64,000 bases of DNA from Tsuneonella suprasediminis (GCF_003605755.1 NZ_RAHJ01000021.1:110662-174661), one strand, 5' to 3'; shown: positions 1 to 9,084, counted from the stretch's first letter. Notes: generated by a model from the letters alone, not told the origin. Made by a program: numbers and translations.

Positions 1-1
1 G

Positions 2-190
2 AAAGGCCGCACTGTCACCAGCTGGCCATCGATCCGCACCGACCTGCGCAACGCCGGCGCCACGGTCGTCGACACCGAAGTATCGAGCGACGGCAACCTG
101 ATCACCAGCCGCAACCCGGACGACATCCCCGCCTTCAGCCAGGCCCTGATCGCCGCCCTGAACGAAGCGAAAGTGACCGAAGCGGCGTAG
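2..190 (+). CDS. PfpI/DJ-1-like class I glutamine amidotransferase-like protein, C-terminal part
   Basis: Only the last 62 codons and the stop lie in the window; the reading frame begins at base 2 and the start is upstream. The visible piece carries [15 protein letters not shown] followed by VVDTEV, then [14 protein letters not shown]. This is the usual C-terminal pattern of PfpI/DJ-1 family proteins (a 'lTs..si..dl.nAGa..vd' stretch, then 'SR.P.D.p.f'). The catalytic Cys and Glu would lie upstream and cannot be checked. Members range from proteases to glyoxalase/deglycase-like chaperones, so the activity is left open. It ends 18 bp before the stop of the convergent ferredoxin gene. Confidence 0.8.
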   Translation, partial: KGRTVTSWPSIRTDLRNAGATVVDTEVSSDGNLITSRNPDDIPAFSQALIAALNEAKVTEAA

Positions 191-208
191 GCCTCAGCCC
201 CCCGCCCC

Positions 209-541
209 CTACAGCCGCCGCATATCGTGGCTTTCCGCCGGAATGCGGACTTCGAGTCCGTCCATTTCGGCGGTCAGCACGATCTGGCAGGACAGGCGGC
301 TGGTGCGGGCGACTCCGGCGGCGAGGTCGAGCATGTCTTCTTCGTCCTCGCTCGCCGGGGGCAGTTTGTCGAACCAGTCGGGGCGGACGACCACATGGCA
401 GGTGGAGCAGGCCATCTGCCCTTCGCATGTCCCCTCCAGCGGCATCCCGGCGGCCTGTGCCACGCGCAGCAGTTCTTCGCCCGGTTCGCCGTCTGCCGCA
501 ACTTTATCGCCCAGAGCGGTGACGAAAGTGACCTTGACCAT
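209..541 (-). CDS. fdx: 2Fe-2S ferredoxin, adrenodoxin/Isc type
   Basis: A 110-residue electron carrier that should hold one [2Fe-2S] cluster. Ligands are visible as C39, C45 and C48 (CEGQMACSTC, a C-x5-C-x2-C loop) and C85 in RLSCQI, the spacing of adrenodoxin-type ferredoxins. The acidic stretch EDEEDM near residue 65 matches the partner-docking helix of this family. Its ATG overlaps the stop of the upstream cysteine desulfurase by one base (TGATG), so the two are almost certainly translated together. In the Isc pathway such a ferredoxin supplies electrons for cluster assembly beside the desulfurase, which is the likely job here. No scaffold gene (IscU) is visible. Confidence 0.9.
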   Translation of the reverse strand: MVKVTFVTALGDKVAADGEPGEELLRVAQAAGMPLEGTCEGQMACSTCHVVVRPDWFDKLPPASEDEEDMLDLAAGVARTSRLSCQIVLTAEMDGLEVRIPAESHDMRRL

Positions 542-1623
542 CAGATATCCTGTGCTTTCGCCGCCGCCCCGATCAGTTCGGCGGCCTGTTCGATCTCTGC
601 CATCGTCGTATAGCGCCCAAAGCCCAGCCGGATCGAGCTTTTTGCAGCGGCATCGCTCAATCCGATGGCTTTCAACACATGGCTGGGCCGCCCCGATCCG
701 CTGGCGCAGGCCGATCCGGCGCTGAACATCACGTTGCGGCAATCGCTCATCAGCCGGGCGACATCCAGCCTGTCGCGCCGGATATTGAGGTTGCCGTGCC
801 AGCGCGCATCGGCGCTGCCGTTCAATTGCCAGTCGGCAAACAGATCGCGCGCGCGGTGCCACAGCGCGGCGATATGCGCGGCATCCTCCTCCATCCGTTC
901 GCGCGCGAGCTGCGCCGCTGCGCCCATCCCGGCAATCAATGCCGGGCTGAGCGTGCCCGAACGCAGCCCGAATTCCTGCCCGCCGCCGGTCTGCACTTCG
1001 GCCAGATCGACCCCGTCGCGCAGCCACAGCGCGCCGACGCCCTTCGGCCCGTGGAACTTGTGCGCGCTGATCGCGATCATATCGGCGGCGGCAAGCGGCA
1101 CTTTGCCATAGGCCTGCACCGCATCGCACAGACAGAGCGCGCCTGCCGCCCGCGCCCGTACATACCAGTCGGCGGTCGGCTGGATCGTCCCGATTTCGTT
1201 GTTGACCTGCATCACCGCGACCAGCCGGGTGTCGCCGGGCAACGTACCATCGGGATCGCATTGCCCCCGTGCATTCACGCCGAGCACGTGACAGCCACCG
1301 AGATCGCGCGCGGTATCGAGCACGGCGGCATGTTCGATGGCGGAAACCGCCACGCTGCCGCCCAGCCCGCGCCCAGTACCGCGAATGGCGAGATTGAGCG
1401 CCTCGGTCGCGCCGCTGGTGAAGATCACCCGCCCGCCCGGCGGCATCAGCGTGGCGACCTGTTCGCGCGCCAGCTCTATCGCCGCGCGCGCCATGCGGCC
1501 CATGCGGTGCGGGCTGTGCGGATTTCCGAACCCGTCGCCCCCCGGCCCGTCGAGCCAGCGCATCATCGCCTCGCGTGCCTCTGGCGCGAGTGGGGTGGTG
1601 GCCTGATAATCGAGGTAGATCAT
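541..1623 (-). CDS. cysteine desulfurase (class V aminotransferase), first paralogue
   Basis: PLP enzyme of 360 residues that takes sulfur from cysteine, leaving alanine and a persulfide for Fe-S cluster or tRNA thiolation. The start MIYLDYQATTPL is the family N-terminal signature (YLDxxATTP). ISAHKFHGPKG contains the PLP-binding lysine, and the catalytic cysteine lies in the loop GSACASGSGRPSHV, with the SxHV ending typical of IscS/NifS. It sits between a second desulfurase gene and the ferredoxin, all on the same strand; the ferredoxin start overlaps its stop. About 256 bp holding a long inverted repeat separate it from the other paralogue. Sequence alone does not say which paralogue serves general Fe-S assembly. 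Confidence 0.92.
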   Translation of the reverse strand: MIYLDYQATTPLAPEAREAMMRWLDGPGGDGFGNPHSPHRMGRMARAAIELAREQVATLMPPGGRVIFTSGATEALNLAIRGTGRGLGGSVAVSAIEHAAVLDTARDLGGCHVLGVNARGQCDPDGTLPGDTRLVAVMQVNNEIGTIQPTADWYVRARAAGALCLCDAVQAYGKVPLAAADMIAISAHKFHGPKGVGALWLRDGVDLAEVQTGGGQEFGLRSGTLSPALIAGMGAAAQLARERMEEDAAHIAALWHRARDLFADWQLNGSADARWHGNLNIRRDRLDVARLMSDCRNVMFSAGSACASGSGRPSHVLKAIGLSDAAAKSSIRLGFGRYTTMAEIEQAAELIGAAAKAQDI

Positions 1624-1667
1624 GTGTCGCCTTCAGGCGTTACGTCGGAGGGAGCTGGATCGGAGGA

Positions 1668-1766
1668 AGCTGGACCCCGGATCAGGTCCGGGGTGACGGT
1701 GGAGTTTTTGGCAAGCCGTCCACCCCAATTTCCAACGTCACCCCGGACCTGATCCGGGGTCCAGCT
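1668..1766. repeat. perfect 31-bp inverted repeat with 37-bp spacer
   Basis: The arms (1668-1698 and 1736-1766) are exact reverse complements: AGCTGGACCCCGG..., then its mirror ending ...GGGGTCCAGCT. Each arm contains an internal near-palindrome (GGACCCCGGATC / AGGTCCGGGGTG). It fills the gap between the two desulfurase genes. It looks like a pair of REP-type units in opposite orientation. A degenerate relative of one arm seems to occur near 38878-38908. Confidence 0.85.
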
Positions 1767-1879
1767 ATTCTTCGCACCCCCCGCTCGCGGGCCGGGGCGA
1801 CGGAGCAAATTCTGCGACGAATCGGAAACCTCCCCCTCCCCGCTGCATTCGAACGCAGCCATTGGCAGCAACAGCACGT

Positions 1880-2983
1880 TCACGCGCGCTGCCCCGTCCG
1901 CGCCATGTCGAGCCACACCTCGCAGAACCGTTCGACTTCGGCGCGGGTGGTGGTCCAGCCGAAACTGATGCGGATCATCCGATCGGCCAGATCGTCTGCC
2001 AGCCCCATCGCGGTCAGCACGTGGCTGCGCTTCATCGTGCCCGACGAACAGGCGCTGCCCTGACTGACCGCGATGCCTGCCATATCGAACCGCATCAGTT
2101 GCGCCGAACCGGAAATCCCCGGCATGGCAACCGCGTGGATATAGGGGGTGGGATCGGCCAGCCTGTCCGACAGCCAGACACCGCCCGCCGCGCGCACAGC
2201 CTCTGCAAAATCATCGAGCGGGGCCAGCACATCGGGCGCGACATAGGGTTCCTCGCACGCTTCCAGCGCGGCGACCATGCCCAGAATGCCCGGCAGGTTT
2301 TCCGTCCCCCGGCGATAACCGCGTTCCTGCCCGCCGCTGGCGTGAAGCATGGCATAATCGCGCACCAGCAAGGCACCCGCGCCAATCGGCCCGCCGAATT
2401 TGTGGGCGGAGATAATCGCCATATCGGCCATTTTCGGCACCGCGAACTTGCCCGCGCTCTGCGCGCAATCGACCAGCAACAGGCCGCCGTTGTCGTGCAC
2501 CAGCTCTGCCGCAAAACCGATGTGCTGGCGGTTGCCGGTTTCGGAATTGACGTGCTGCACCGCCACCAGTGTGCGGTTTTCCGGGTGCCCTTCGATTTCC
2601 ACCGGCCGTTCGCTGCGGGTGGCGATCAGTTGCATGTTGGCGGTGCCATCGGGACGCACCGGGATTGTCCAGTCGACATGGTCGCCACGCAGAATCGCGT
2701 CGTGTTCCACCGCCGTGGCAATATCCTGCACCACATTGGCAGTGTCGAACGCCAGCGCCGCCGCTTCGCTCGCGCCGCCGGTGAAGATCACCTCGCCATC
2801 CCAATTCAGCGCCGCCTTCAGCCGTTCGCGCGCATCTTCCAGCAGAGCGCGCGCCCTGCGCCCTTCGCTGTGCGGGCTGCTGGGATTGGCCCATTGGGCA
2901 AAGCCGTGCTCCATCGCGCGGCGCGCTTCGGGCCGCAGCGGAGTGGTGGCGGCGTGGTCGAGATAGATTCGAGATGTCGTCAT
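1880..2983 (-). CDS. cysteine desulfurase (class V aminotransferase), second paralogue
   Basis: A 367-residue homologue of its neighbour, with its own intact catalytic set: IYLDHAATTPLRP at the N-terminus, the PLP lysine in SAHKFGGPIGAG, and the catalytic cysteine in GSACSSGTMKRSHV. The ATG used here is preceded in frame by a TTG that would add one residue. It is the first gene of a leftward group desulfurase - desulfurase - ferredoxin and is divergent from an alpha/beta hydrolase, with about 95 bp between starts. The paralogues differ over most of their length outside the motifs, so this is an old duplication or two acquired lineages, not a recent copy. Possible division of labour is Fe-S assembly versus tRNA thiolation. 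Confidence 0.92.
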   Translation of the reverse strand: MTTSRIYLDHAATTPLRPEARRAMEHGFAQWANPSSPHSEGRRARALLEDARERLKAALNWDGEVIFTGGASEAAALAFDTANVVQDIATAVEHDAILRGDHVDWTIPVRPDGTANMQLIATRSERPVEIEGHPENRTLVAVQHVNSETGNRQHIGFAAELVHDNGGLLLVDCAQSAGKFAVPKMADMAIISAHKFGGPIGAGALLVRDYAMLHASGGQERGYRRGTENLPGILGMVAALEACEEPYVAPDVLAPLDDFAEAVRAAGGVWLSDRLADPTPYIHAVAMPGISGSAQLMRFDMAGIAVSQGSACSSGTMKRSHVLTAMGLADDLADRMIRISFGWTTTRAEVERFCEVWLDMARTGQRA

Positions 2984-3077
2984 CAATTGCGATTTCGCGT
3001 CAGCACTCTATATAGCCGCAACCTTGCGCTGCGCCACCCGCGCGCTGGCGTGTATCCAAATTCGAGCAGGTCGAACC

Positions 3078-3734
3078 ATGCCCACTGTGATTTTCCCCGG
3101 CCCCGAGGGTCGCCTCGAAGGCCGTTTCAGCCCCGGACCGCGCCCCCGCGCACCCGTCGCCATGATCCTCCACCCGCACCCGCAGGGCGGCGGCACGATG
3201 AACGACCGGATTGTTCAGCGGCTTTACAAGACTTTCGTCGATCGCGGATTTGCCACGCTGCGGTTCAATTTCCGCGGCGTCGGGCGCAGTCAGGGCAGCT
3301 TCGACAACGGCATCGGGGAACTGAGCGACGCGGCCAGCGCGCTCGACTGGGTGCAGTCGATCCATCCCGAAGCGCAGACGACATGGGTCGCCGGGGTCAG
3401 CTTCGGATCGCTGATCGGGATGCAGTTGCTGATGCGCCGCCCCGAAGTGCGCGGCTTCATCTCGATCTCCGCCCCGGCCAGCATGTACGATTTTTCGTTC
3501 CTCGCCCCCTGCCCGGCCAGCGGCATCTTCGTGCACGGCGCGGCGGACACCGTGGTGCAGCCCGGCGCGGTGACCAAGCTGGTGGAGAAACTGCGGACGC
3601 AGAAGCATATCACCATCCACCACGACGAGATTCCGCGGGCCAATCACTTCTTCGAAAACGAGAATGACGAGATGATGGCGGCGGTCGACAACTATCTCGA
3701 CTTCCGGCTTTCGCCCGACTGCCCGATCCGCTGA
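3078..3734 (+). CDS. alpha/beta hydrolase
   Basis: A 218-residue single-domain alpha/beta hydrolase of the small 'HPHPQGG' type common in alphaproteobacteria. The early strand-turn LHPHPQGGGTMNDR (about residue 31) is followed by FNFRGVGRSQG, which resembles an oxyanion-hole region. The nucleophile elbow is GVSFGS with Ser near 108. An acid is likely in HGAADTVV (about 172) and the catalytic His in RANHFF (about 197). No signal peptide is seen, so it is likely cytoplasmic. The start chosen is the ATG with GAGCAGG just upstream; an in-frame codon further upstream would add 18 poorly conserved residues. The substrate is unknown. It is divergent from the desulfurase operon. Confidence 0.85.
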   Translation: MPTVIFPGPEGRLEGRFSPGPRPRAPVAMILHPHPQGGGTMNDRIVQRLYKTFVDRGFATLRFNFRGVGRSQGSFDNGIGELSDAASALDWVQSIHPEAQTTWVAGVSFGSLIGMQLLMRRPEVRGFISISAPASMYDFSFLAPCPASGIFVHGAADTVVQPGAVTKLVEKLRTQKHITIHHDEIPRANHFFENENDEMMAAVDNYLDFRLSPDCPIR

Positions 3735-3910
3735 TCGGATAAATCCCACTAAGCCAATCGCTTACGTTGCATCCCGCAACGCGATTGCGCTTGCCGGAAT
3801 GACGTGATGATGTAACATTCTGCTTGGTAGCCGTTCTCCCGAGTGACCCGGCCAGCAATGCCCGCCGGTGCCCCCTCGGCAGAGGGGAATACCCGGAGAG
3901 GAGCATTGTC

Positions 3911-4597
3911 ATGGCATACGCTACGCACACCACATGGAAAGACCGGCCCGGCGCGGTCGCCGGGGTTATCGCGGTTCACGCCGCATTGGGATACGCGCTG
4001 GTTACGGGGCTGAGTTTTACCGGGATTGTCGAAAAACTGCCCAAACTGGTCGGGGAAACCATCGTCGATCCCGTGCCAATCCCGCCGGTCGAACCCCCGC
4101 CGCAGCCCAAAGTGGAACCGCAGGATACCGCGCCGCAGATCGCCCCGGCCCCGGCGCCTTTCGTTCCCAAAGCCCCCATCGAACTCGGCCCCCGCACGCC
4201 GATGGAAACGAGCGACGTCATTCTACCGCCGCTCGACCTGCCCAGTCTGGTTCCGGGGCCGACGCCCAGTGCATCGGCAGGGCCAAAGGTCGATCGCTTC
4301 AAACCCGTCGCCGCTGCCCCGCGCAACAACGCCGGGTCATGGATTACCGACGCGGATTATCGTTCCAACTGGATCCGGCAGGAACTGACCGGGGTGGCAC
4401 GGTTCCGGCTCGACATTTCCGCCAGCGGGCAAGTGACCGGCTGCACGATCACATCATCGAGCGGGCATCGCGAACTCGACAACGCGACGTGCGCGCTGAT
4501 TTCGCGGAGAGCGAAATTCAAACCGGCGAAAGACGGCAACGGCGAAGCGGTGGCGAGCACTTTCGCCAGCGCGGTCGAATGGAAAATTCCCGACTGA
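3911..4597 (+). CDS. TonB-like energy transducer
   Basis: A 228-residue protein with the three-part plan of TonB: a single N-terminal membrane anchor (GVIAVHAALGYALVTGLSF, about residues 17-35), a proline-rich periplasmic spacer (PVEPPPQPKVEPQ and onward), and a C-terminal TonB domain (FRLDISASGQVTGCTI ... LISRRAKFKPA) that would touch the TonB box of outer-membrane transporters. A strong ribosome site (GGAGAGGAG) precedes the ATG, and a small CCCCTC-GGCA-GAGGGG hairpin lies in the leader about 24 bases upstream. No exbB/exbD genes are adjacent, so it may be one of several TonB paralogues sharing an ExbBD pair elsewhere. Confidence 0.85.
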   Translation: MAYATHTTWKDRPGAVAGVIAVHAALGYALVTGLSFTGIVEKLPKLVGETIVDPVPIPPVEPPPQPKVEPQDTAPQIAPAPAPFVPKAPIELGPRTPMETSDVILPPLDLPSLVPGPTPSASAGPKVDRFKPVAAAPRNNAGSWITDADYRSNWIRQELTGVARFRLDISASGQVTGCTITSSSGHRELDNATCALISRRAKFKPAKDGNGEAVASTFASAVEWKIPD

Positions 4598-4632
4598 TCG
4601 CCATCCGATCCCCCCGCAACAGGGCAGACAGG

Positions 4633-4836
4633 TTATTGCCCGGTTGCAAGCTGCCCGATTGGCGAACGCCCCTCGCCATCGGGCAGCGTCCATATCGCGA
4701 CGTTGAACAGCGCGACCGCCGCCGCGACCAGCATCAGCACCGCCTGCCGCCGGTAACCGGGCCTGCGCCACAGATAAAACGCCCCGCCAATCAGCGCGAG
4801 CGAAACCAGCATGGCGAGCGAGAGAGCAGTCGACAT
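4633..4836 (-). CDS. small two-helix membrane protein, uncharacterised
   Basis: A 67-residue hydrophobic protein: a first transmembrane helix (about 5-22, ending in YLWRRPGYRR) and a second (about 31-50, VLMLVAAAVALFNVAIW), then a short polar tail. Two adjacent ATGs (ATGATG) offer starts one codon apart. Much longer in-frame starts upstream exist, but they add sequence without hydrophobic or domain character. It is convergent with the TonB-like gene. I recognise no family; the membrane character and compact ends make it a plausible real gene of unknown role. Confidence 0.55.
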   Translation of the reverse strand: MSTALSLAMLVSLALIGGAFYLWRRPGYRRQAVLMLVAAAVALFNVAIWTLPDGEGRSPIGQLATGQ

Positions 4837-5228
4837 CATCGCCCCCGCCTTAGGCTCAGGACCCCTTACTGTCACCATTGCGGCGTCCAAATGGCGAACA
4901 TATTCGGCCAAACTGCTCGCCGGGAAGGTTATCTGCCTTTTCAGGGGCAGATTGGGTTGAGATGGAAGCCATTTGGACGTCCCACCCATCAAGCCGGGTT
5001 GCGGGATTTGGCCGAAATGGCCCATCGCTGCGTCGAAAGGTTTGGAAATATTGGCATATTCCTGCACCCTTTGTCCTTGCGCCGGGCTATCTTGCTTCAA
5101 ACTTCAACGGTGTCAGTAATGGTCCCTGGACCTGGCGCAGTCGAAGGCGCAGCGGAACCTTCCGGCGCATCGAGCGATTCATCCCAGAGCGGTCAGCGCA
5201 GGTCTGCTTCCGCGTGGGAGATAGTGTC

Positions 5229-5651
5229 ATGGGCATTTTCGGCAAAATTCGCGATGTGATCTTCGGGCGGAAAGGCGGATCGCAGCCGACATCCGCCCCG
5301 CCGCCAACCGTCGATACCACGCAGCCCCCCGGATCGACTCCACCGGCCCCCGCGCCGCCGCCATCTGCCAACGCGGGCAATCCGCCGCCCGATCGCAGCC
5401 GCGTGGTCGATATCGAAAACACGCTCGATTCGATGCCGGGTGCCGATCATCTCAACTGGCGCACCTCGATTGTCGATCTCATGAAACTGGTCGGCATCGA
5501 TGCCGATTTCGAAAGCCGCAAATTGCTGGCTCAGGAATTGGGTCGGCCCGATTATTCGGGATCGGCGGAAGACAACGTGTGGCTGCATCGCAAGGTGATG
5601 CAGGGTCTGGCCAGCAATGGCGGCAAAATCCCGCCGGAATTCCTCGACTGA
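5229..5651 (+). CDS. DUF3597 family protein
   Basis: A 140-residue protein beginning MGIFGKIRDVIFG, then a proline/alanine-rich linker (about 25-60, with PPAPAPPPS), then a compact C-terminal domain of about 80 residues (DIENTLDSMPGADHLNW, SIVDLMKLVGID, ESRKLLAQELG). That domain, with its 'W+.SIVDLMKL' core, matches what I know as DUF3597, a family of unknown function. The ATG chosen gives the family's usual N-terminus; a longer in-frame extension upstream is low quality. The first 12 residues could form an amphipathic helix. It stands alone on the + strand, and its function is unknown. Confidence 0.75.
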   Translation: MGIFGKIRDVIFGRKGGSQPTSAPPPTVDTTQPPGSTPPAPAPPPSANAGNPPPDRSRVVDIENTLDSMPGADHLNWRTSIVDLMKLVGIDADFESRKLLAQELGRPDYSGSAEDNVWLHRKVMQGLASNGGKIPPEFLD

Positions 5652-5988
5652 CGGGGTATGTGGGGCGCGATTCCACCACTATCCGTAAAGGCGGCCCGTA
5701 TTAGAGAGTTTTCCGCCCTGTAAACAACGTGTTACCGCAACGATATCGTGGTGAAGGTGTAGGTGAAGCGGTGTGCTTCCGTCCCGGTTGCAGCGGGTGC
5801 GGATGCAGCATATTTGGCTGCATCATCAGCGCCTTACCCGCAGCACCGAACACCCGGACGAGGTTTGCGGAACGCGCTCCGCCATCGTCAGCCCTCGCGC
5901 GCCATTTTGGCGAGTCGGGCGCTTCCCACCCCCAATTGTTCAACAGAGGAAAGGAAGCGCCCTTTGTGGCGGACAAGCCGCCGCGAAG
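5652..5988. other. 337-bp gap with no convincing gene
   Basis: Short open frames on both strands lack ribosome sites and family-like sequence. A weak GGCGG...CCGCC inverted repeat lies just after the DUF3597 gene and could end its transcript. Nothing else is recognised. Confidence 0.5.
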
Positions 5989-6309
5989 TTACTTCTTACC
6001 GAAGAACTTGCTGGCCATATCCGCGATATCGTTCAAGGGGTTACCATCACCATCGCGGTCGATTATGTTGGCGAATTCGGTCAGCGAACCTTCGCCGCCG
6101 ATGGCATCCTTGATCTGGCTCATGATGTCGGTCGACAGGCCGGTTTTGGCCGAAGCCAGCTCAACCGTATCGCCTTCCATCTGATGCGCTTCACCCAGCG
6201 CGGCAACGGCCTTCGCCGCCAGAGCAGGGTCAATTCCCAGCTTTTCCGCCATGTTAGTCACGGTCGGGTGATTGGTCGCATGGCCAAGGATAGAATCGAA
6301 AAGACCCAT
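5989..6309 (-). CDS. small YidB/DUF937-like protein with an EF-hand-like loop
   Basis: A 106-residue protein starting MGLFDSILGHA behind a good ribosome site (AGGAGA). The first part (IDPALAAKAVAALGEAH) is helical and resembles the DUF937/YidB style of small bacterial proteins; this link is only by appearance. Near the C-terminus DRDGDGNPLNDI has D-x-D-x-D-G spacing, as in a calcium-binding EF-hand or dockerin loop, then it ends FFGKK. No signal peptide is present, so it is probably cytoplasmic. It lies downstream of pckA on the same strand, separated from it by a strong hairpin, so it is probably its own transcription unit. Function unknown. Confidence 0.7.
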   Translation of the reverse strand: MGLFDSILGHATNHPTVTNMAEKLGIDPALAAKAVAALGEAHQMEGDTVELASAKTGLSTDIMSQIKDAIGGEGSLTEFANIIDRDGDGNPLNDIADMASKFFGKK

Positions 6310-6372
6310 TGTGCTTTCTCCTGAATATGATCGCCCGGCAGGATTGCCGAACAATATTGCTCTGAAATGACA

Positions 6373-6401
6373 GGCCCCACTCCGGTTTCCCGGGTGGGGC
6401 C
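6373..6401 (-). terminator. hairpin downstream of pckA
   Basis: GGCCCCAC pairs with GTGGGGCC, and an inner CCGG/CCGG extends the stem around a TTTC loop. It lies 46 bp past the pckA stop and before the next leftward gene. There is no long U-tract, so termination strength is uncertain. Confidence 0.7.
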
Positions 6402-6446
6402 CTCCTCTCCAACTCTCGGCGCGGGGATCAACCCCGACAGCCAGTA

Positions 6447-8066
6447 TTACGCAACAGTTTCCGCGCCCGATGGGGCCGCATCGCGCACGCCTTGATCAAC
6501 ATGATCGGCGAATTGTTCGAAATTGTCCACGAAAAGCTGGACAAGTTTCTGTGCAGTCCGGTCGTATTCCTCGCCATCGGCCCATGTCGAACGCGGATCG
6601 AGGATCGCGCTGTCCAGACCCAGTGTATCGAGGCTGGGCACACTCACCGGCACTTCGAACCCGAAATTCGGATCCTTACGGAATTCAACATCGTTCAGGC
6701 TGCCATCAAGCGCGGCATTGAGCAGAGCGCGAGTCGCCTTGATCGGCATGCGGCTGCCGACACCATATTTACCGCCGGTCCATCCGGTGTTGAGCAACCA
6801 GCACTGCACCCCGCCCTTGGCAATCCGCTGTTTCAGCAAGTTACCGTAAACGCTGGGATGGCGCGGCATAAACGGTGCGCCGAAACAGGTGGAAAATGTC
6901 GCTTCCGGTTCAGTCACTCCGATTTCGGTGCCGGCCACCTTGGCGGTGTAGCCCGACAGGAAGTGATACATCGCCTGCTCAGGCGTAAGCCGCGCGATCG
7001 GAGGCAGCACACCAAATGCGTCGGCGGTCAGCATAATGACATTCGAGGGCACCGGACCGAGGTTGTCCTCGCTCGAATTCGGGATGAATTCAATCGGATA
7101 CGCCCCGCGTGAATTTTCCGCCAGCGAGGCGTCGTCGAAATCGAGCTCGCCGTTTTCATCCATCACCACATTTTCCAGCACGGTGCCGCGCATCCGGGTG
7201 GTGGCGTAGATTTCCGGCTCAGCCTCTGCCGACAGGCGGATCATCTTGGCGTAGCAGCCACCTTCGAAATTGAAGACCGCGGTGTCGGACCAGCCATGCT
7301 CGTCATCGCCAATCAGCGTGCGGCTGGCATCCGCTGACAGTGTAGTCTTGCCAGTGCCCGACAGGCCGAAGAACACCGCCGTCTTGCCATCGGAACCGAT
7401 ATTGGCCGAACAGTGCATCGGCATAACACCCTGAGGCGGCAGCAAGTAGTTGAGAATGCCGAACACGCTCTTCTTCATTTCACCGGCATAGGCGGTGCCG
7501 CCGATCAGGATCAGCTTTTCAGTAAAGTTGACCGCGATCACCGTTTCGCTGCGGCAACCGTGGCGCGCCGGATCGGCGCGAAAGCTGGGCAGATCGATGA
7601 TCGTGTATTCGGGCGAAAAACCGGCCAGTTCCGTTTCTGTCGGGCGCACCAGCAGCGTGCGGATGAACAGGTTGTGCCACGCCAGTTCGTTGATAACGCG
7701 CACGTTCACGCGATATTCCGGCTGGGAGCCACCGAACAGGTCAGCGACGTACAGCGTATCCTTCTCACCCAGAGCAGCCAGGAAGTCCGCCTTCAGATTG
7801 GCGAAGTGTTCGGGCGTCATGCCCACGTTCACACTGCCCCAATGCACCGTATCTTCGGTGGTGGCATCGCGCACGATGAACTTGTCCTTCGCGCTGCGCC
7901 CGGTGTGCTTGCCGGTTTCAACCACCAGCGCCCCATGCTTGGCCAGACGGCCTTCACCGTTGGCAATCGCTTCATCAACCAGTTGATCCGAACCGAAATT
8001 GGGTTTGATCGTGGCATTGGTTTCGATGCCCTGTGCGGACAGGGTCTGGGCAAGCGGGGTGGTCAA
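6447..8066 (-). CDS. pckA: phosphoenolpyruvate carboxykinase (ATP)
   Basis: Gluconeogenic enzyme converting oxaloacetate and ATP to PEP, CO2 and ADP in the cytosol. The 539-residue length fits the ATP-dependent family. Motifs include [10 protein letters not shown] (about 54), [15 protein letters not shown] (about 196) and the kinase P-loop [13 protein letters not shown] (about 234-246) followed by DDEHGW. The start is a TTG with a well-placed GGAGAG six bases upstream; no in-frame ATG is close, and longer frames run through non-family sequence. It is divergent from chvI, about 226 bp apart. In several alphaproteobacteria this gene lies beside chvI-chvG and the PTS genes and is under their control, so regulation by the neighbouring response regulator is likely, though inferred. 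Confidence 0.95.
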   Translation of the reverse strand: MTTPLAQTLSAQGIETNATIKPNFGSDQLVDEAIANGEGRLAKHGALVVETGKHTGRSAKDKFIVRDATTEDTVHWGSVNVGMTPEHFANLKADFLAALGEKDTLYVADLFGGSQPEYRVNVRVINELAWHNLFIRTLLVRPTETELAGFSPEYTIIDLPSFRADPARHGCRSETVIAVNFTEKLILIGGTAYAGEMKKSVFGILNYLLPPQGVMPMHCSANIGSDGKTAVFFGLSGTGKTTLSADASRTLIGDDEHGWSDTAVFNFEGGCYAKMIRLSAEAEPEIYATTRMRGTVLENVVMDENGELDFDDASLAENSRGAYPIEFIPNSSEDNLGPVPSNVIMLTADAFGVLPPIARLTPEQAMYHFLSGYTAKVAGTEIGVTEPEATFSTCFGAPFMPRHPSVYGNLLKQRIAKGGVQCWLLNTGWTGGKYGVGSRMPIKATRALLNAALDGSLNDVEFRKDPNFGFEVPVSVPSLDTLGLDSAILDPRSTWADGEEYDRTAQKLVQLFVDNFEQFADHVDQGVRDAAPSGAETVA

Positions 8067-8292
8067 TTCTCTCTCCGAAAGAAACGGTTCCTGAACGCTG
8101 CGGCGGCTGCCGGTATCGGAGGCCGTGCATACGAATGCATCGAGGCATTGGCGGGGGCAATAGTCGCCCAAGCGATTCCCGTCAAACCGTTGCTGTGCGA
8201 ACCTCCCCAGCTGTGTTTTTCCGCCGATGGATCGCGCGCGTTGTTTCCGTGTGCGGAAGCGGCTAACCCACGTATCCAGTGGAGAATGGACA

Positions 8293-9054
8293 ATGCACGC
8301 TGACGAACAGGTGAGTGCCGAACACGCCGCCGACGACCGGCAGACGATTGCTCTGGTCGACGACGATCGCAATATCCTGACCACCGTTTCGATCGCGTTG
8401 CAGGCAGAAGGGTTCGCCACGCGCGTCTATTCGGATGGAGAGGCCGCGCTGAAGGCGTTGGTGGAAAACCCGCCCGATCTGGCTGTGTTCGACATCAAGA
8501 TGCCGCGGATGGATGGGCTGGAACTGCTCCGCAAGGTCCGCATGCAGTCGGACATCCCGGTCATTTTCCTCACTAGCAAGGACGATGAACAGGACGAAGA
8601 GATCGGCCTGGGTCTTGGGGCGGACGACTACATCGCCAAACCGTTCAGCCAGCGTTTGTTGCTGGCGCGCATTCGTGCGATCCTTCGCCGCGCCTCAAAC
8701 ACCGGCACCCGCACTGAAGGAATCGCGCCCCCCCCTTCGGGCGACAGCGGCCCGGTGGTCGAACGCGGGCGACTGACGATGGACCCCGCCCGCCATCAGG
8801 TGACGTGGGACGGGGAGCCGGTATCGCTTACAGTGACCGAATTCCTCATCCTCGAAGCGCTGGCCGTGCGCCCCGGTGTAATCAAGAGCCGCAATCAGCT
8901 GATGGACGCGGCCTATCCAGATGACGTGTTCGTGGATGACCGCACGGTTGACAGCCATATCAAACGGATGCGGCGCAAGTTCCGTTCAGTGGACCCCGAA
9001 TTTTCCGCCATCGATACACTGTACGGGGCCGGTTACAGCTTTGCCGACACCTGA
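8293..9054 (+). CDS. chvI: ChvI-type OmpR-family response regulator
   Basis: A 253-residue two-component regulator. The receiver domain has the acidic pair in LVDDDRNIL (about 22-28), the phospho-acceptor Asp in [11 protein letters not shown] (about 67), the conserved Thr/Lys in FLTSKDD, and a C-terminal OmpR/PhoB winged helix ([13 protein letters not shown] ... [16 protein letters not shown]). The ATG follows GGAGA; a longer in-frame start has no support. It is the first gene of the chvI-chvG-hprK-rapZ-EIIA-HPr operon and is divergent from pckA. ChvI/ExoS-ChvI regulators act in envelope stress, acid response and central carbon control. The pairing with chvG immediately downstream makes the assignment firm. 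Confidence 0.93.
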   Translation: MHADEQVSAEHAADDRQTIALVDDDRNILTTVSIALQAEGFATRVYSDGEAALKALVENPPDLAVFDIKMPRMDGLELLRKVRMQSDIPVIFLTSKDDEQDEEIGLGLGADDYIAKPFSQRLLLARIRAILRRASNTGTRTEGIAPPPSGDSGPVVERGRLTMDPARHQVTWDGEPVSLTVTEFLILEALAVRPGVIKSRNQLMDAAYPDDVFVDDRTVDSHIKRMRRKFRSVDPEFSAIDTLYGAGYSFADT

Positions 9055-9084
9055 TCGCCATGCCTGCCGCCAAGCCTGAATATC

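Noticed and set aside
1862-3667. A 601-codon + strand frame across the second cysteine desulfurase
   Set aside because: Antisense to a clearly conserved enzyme and compositionally skewed; no ribosome site or family motif.
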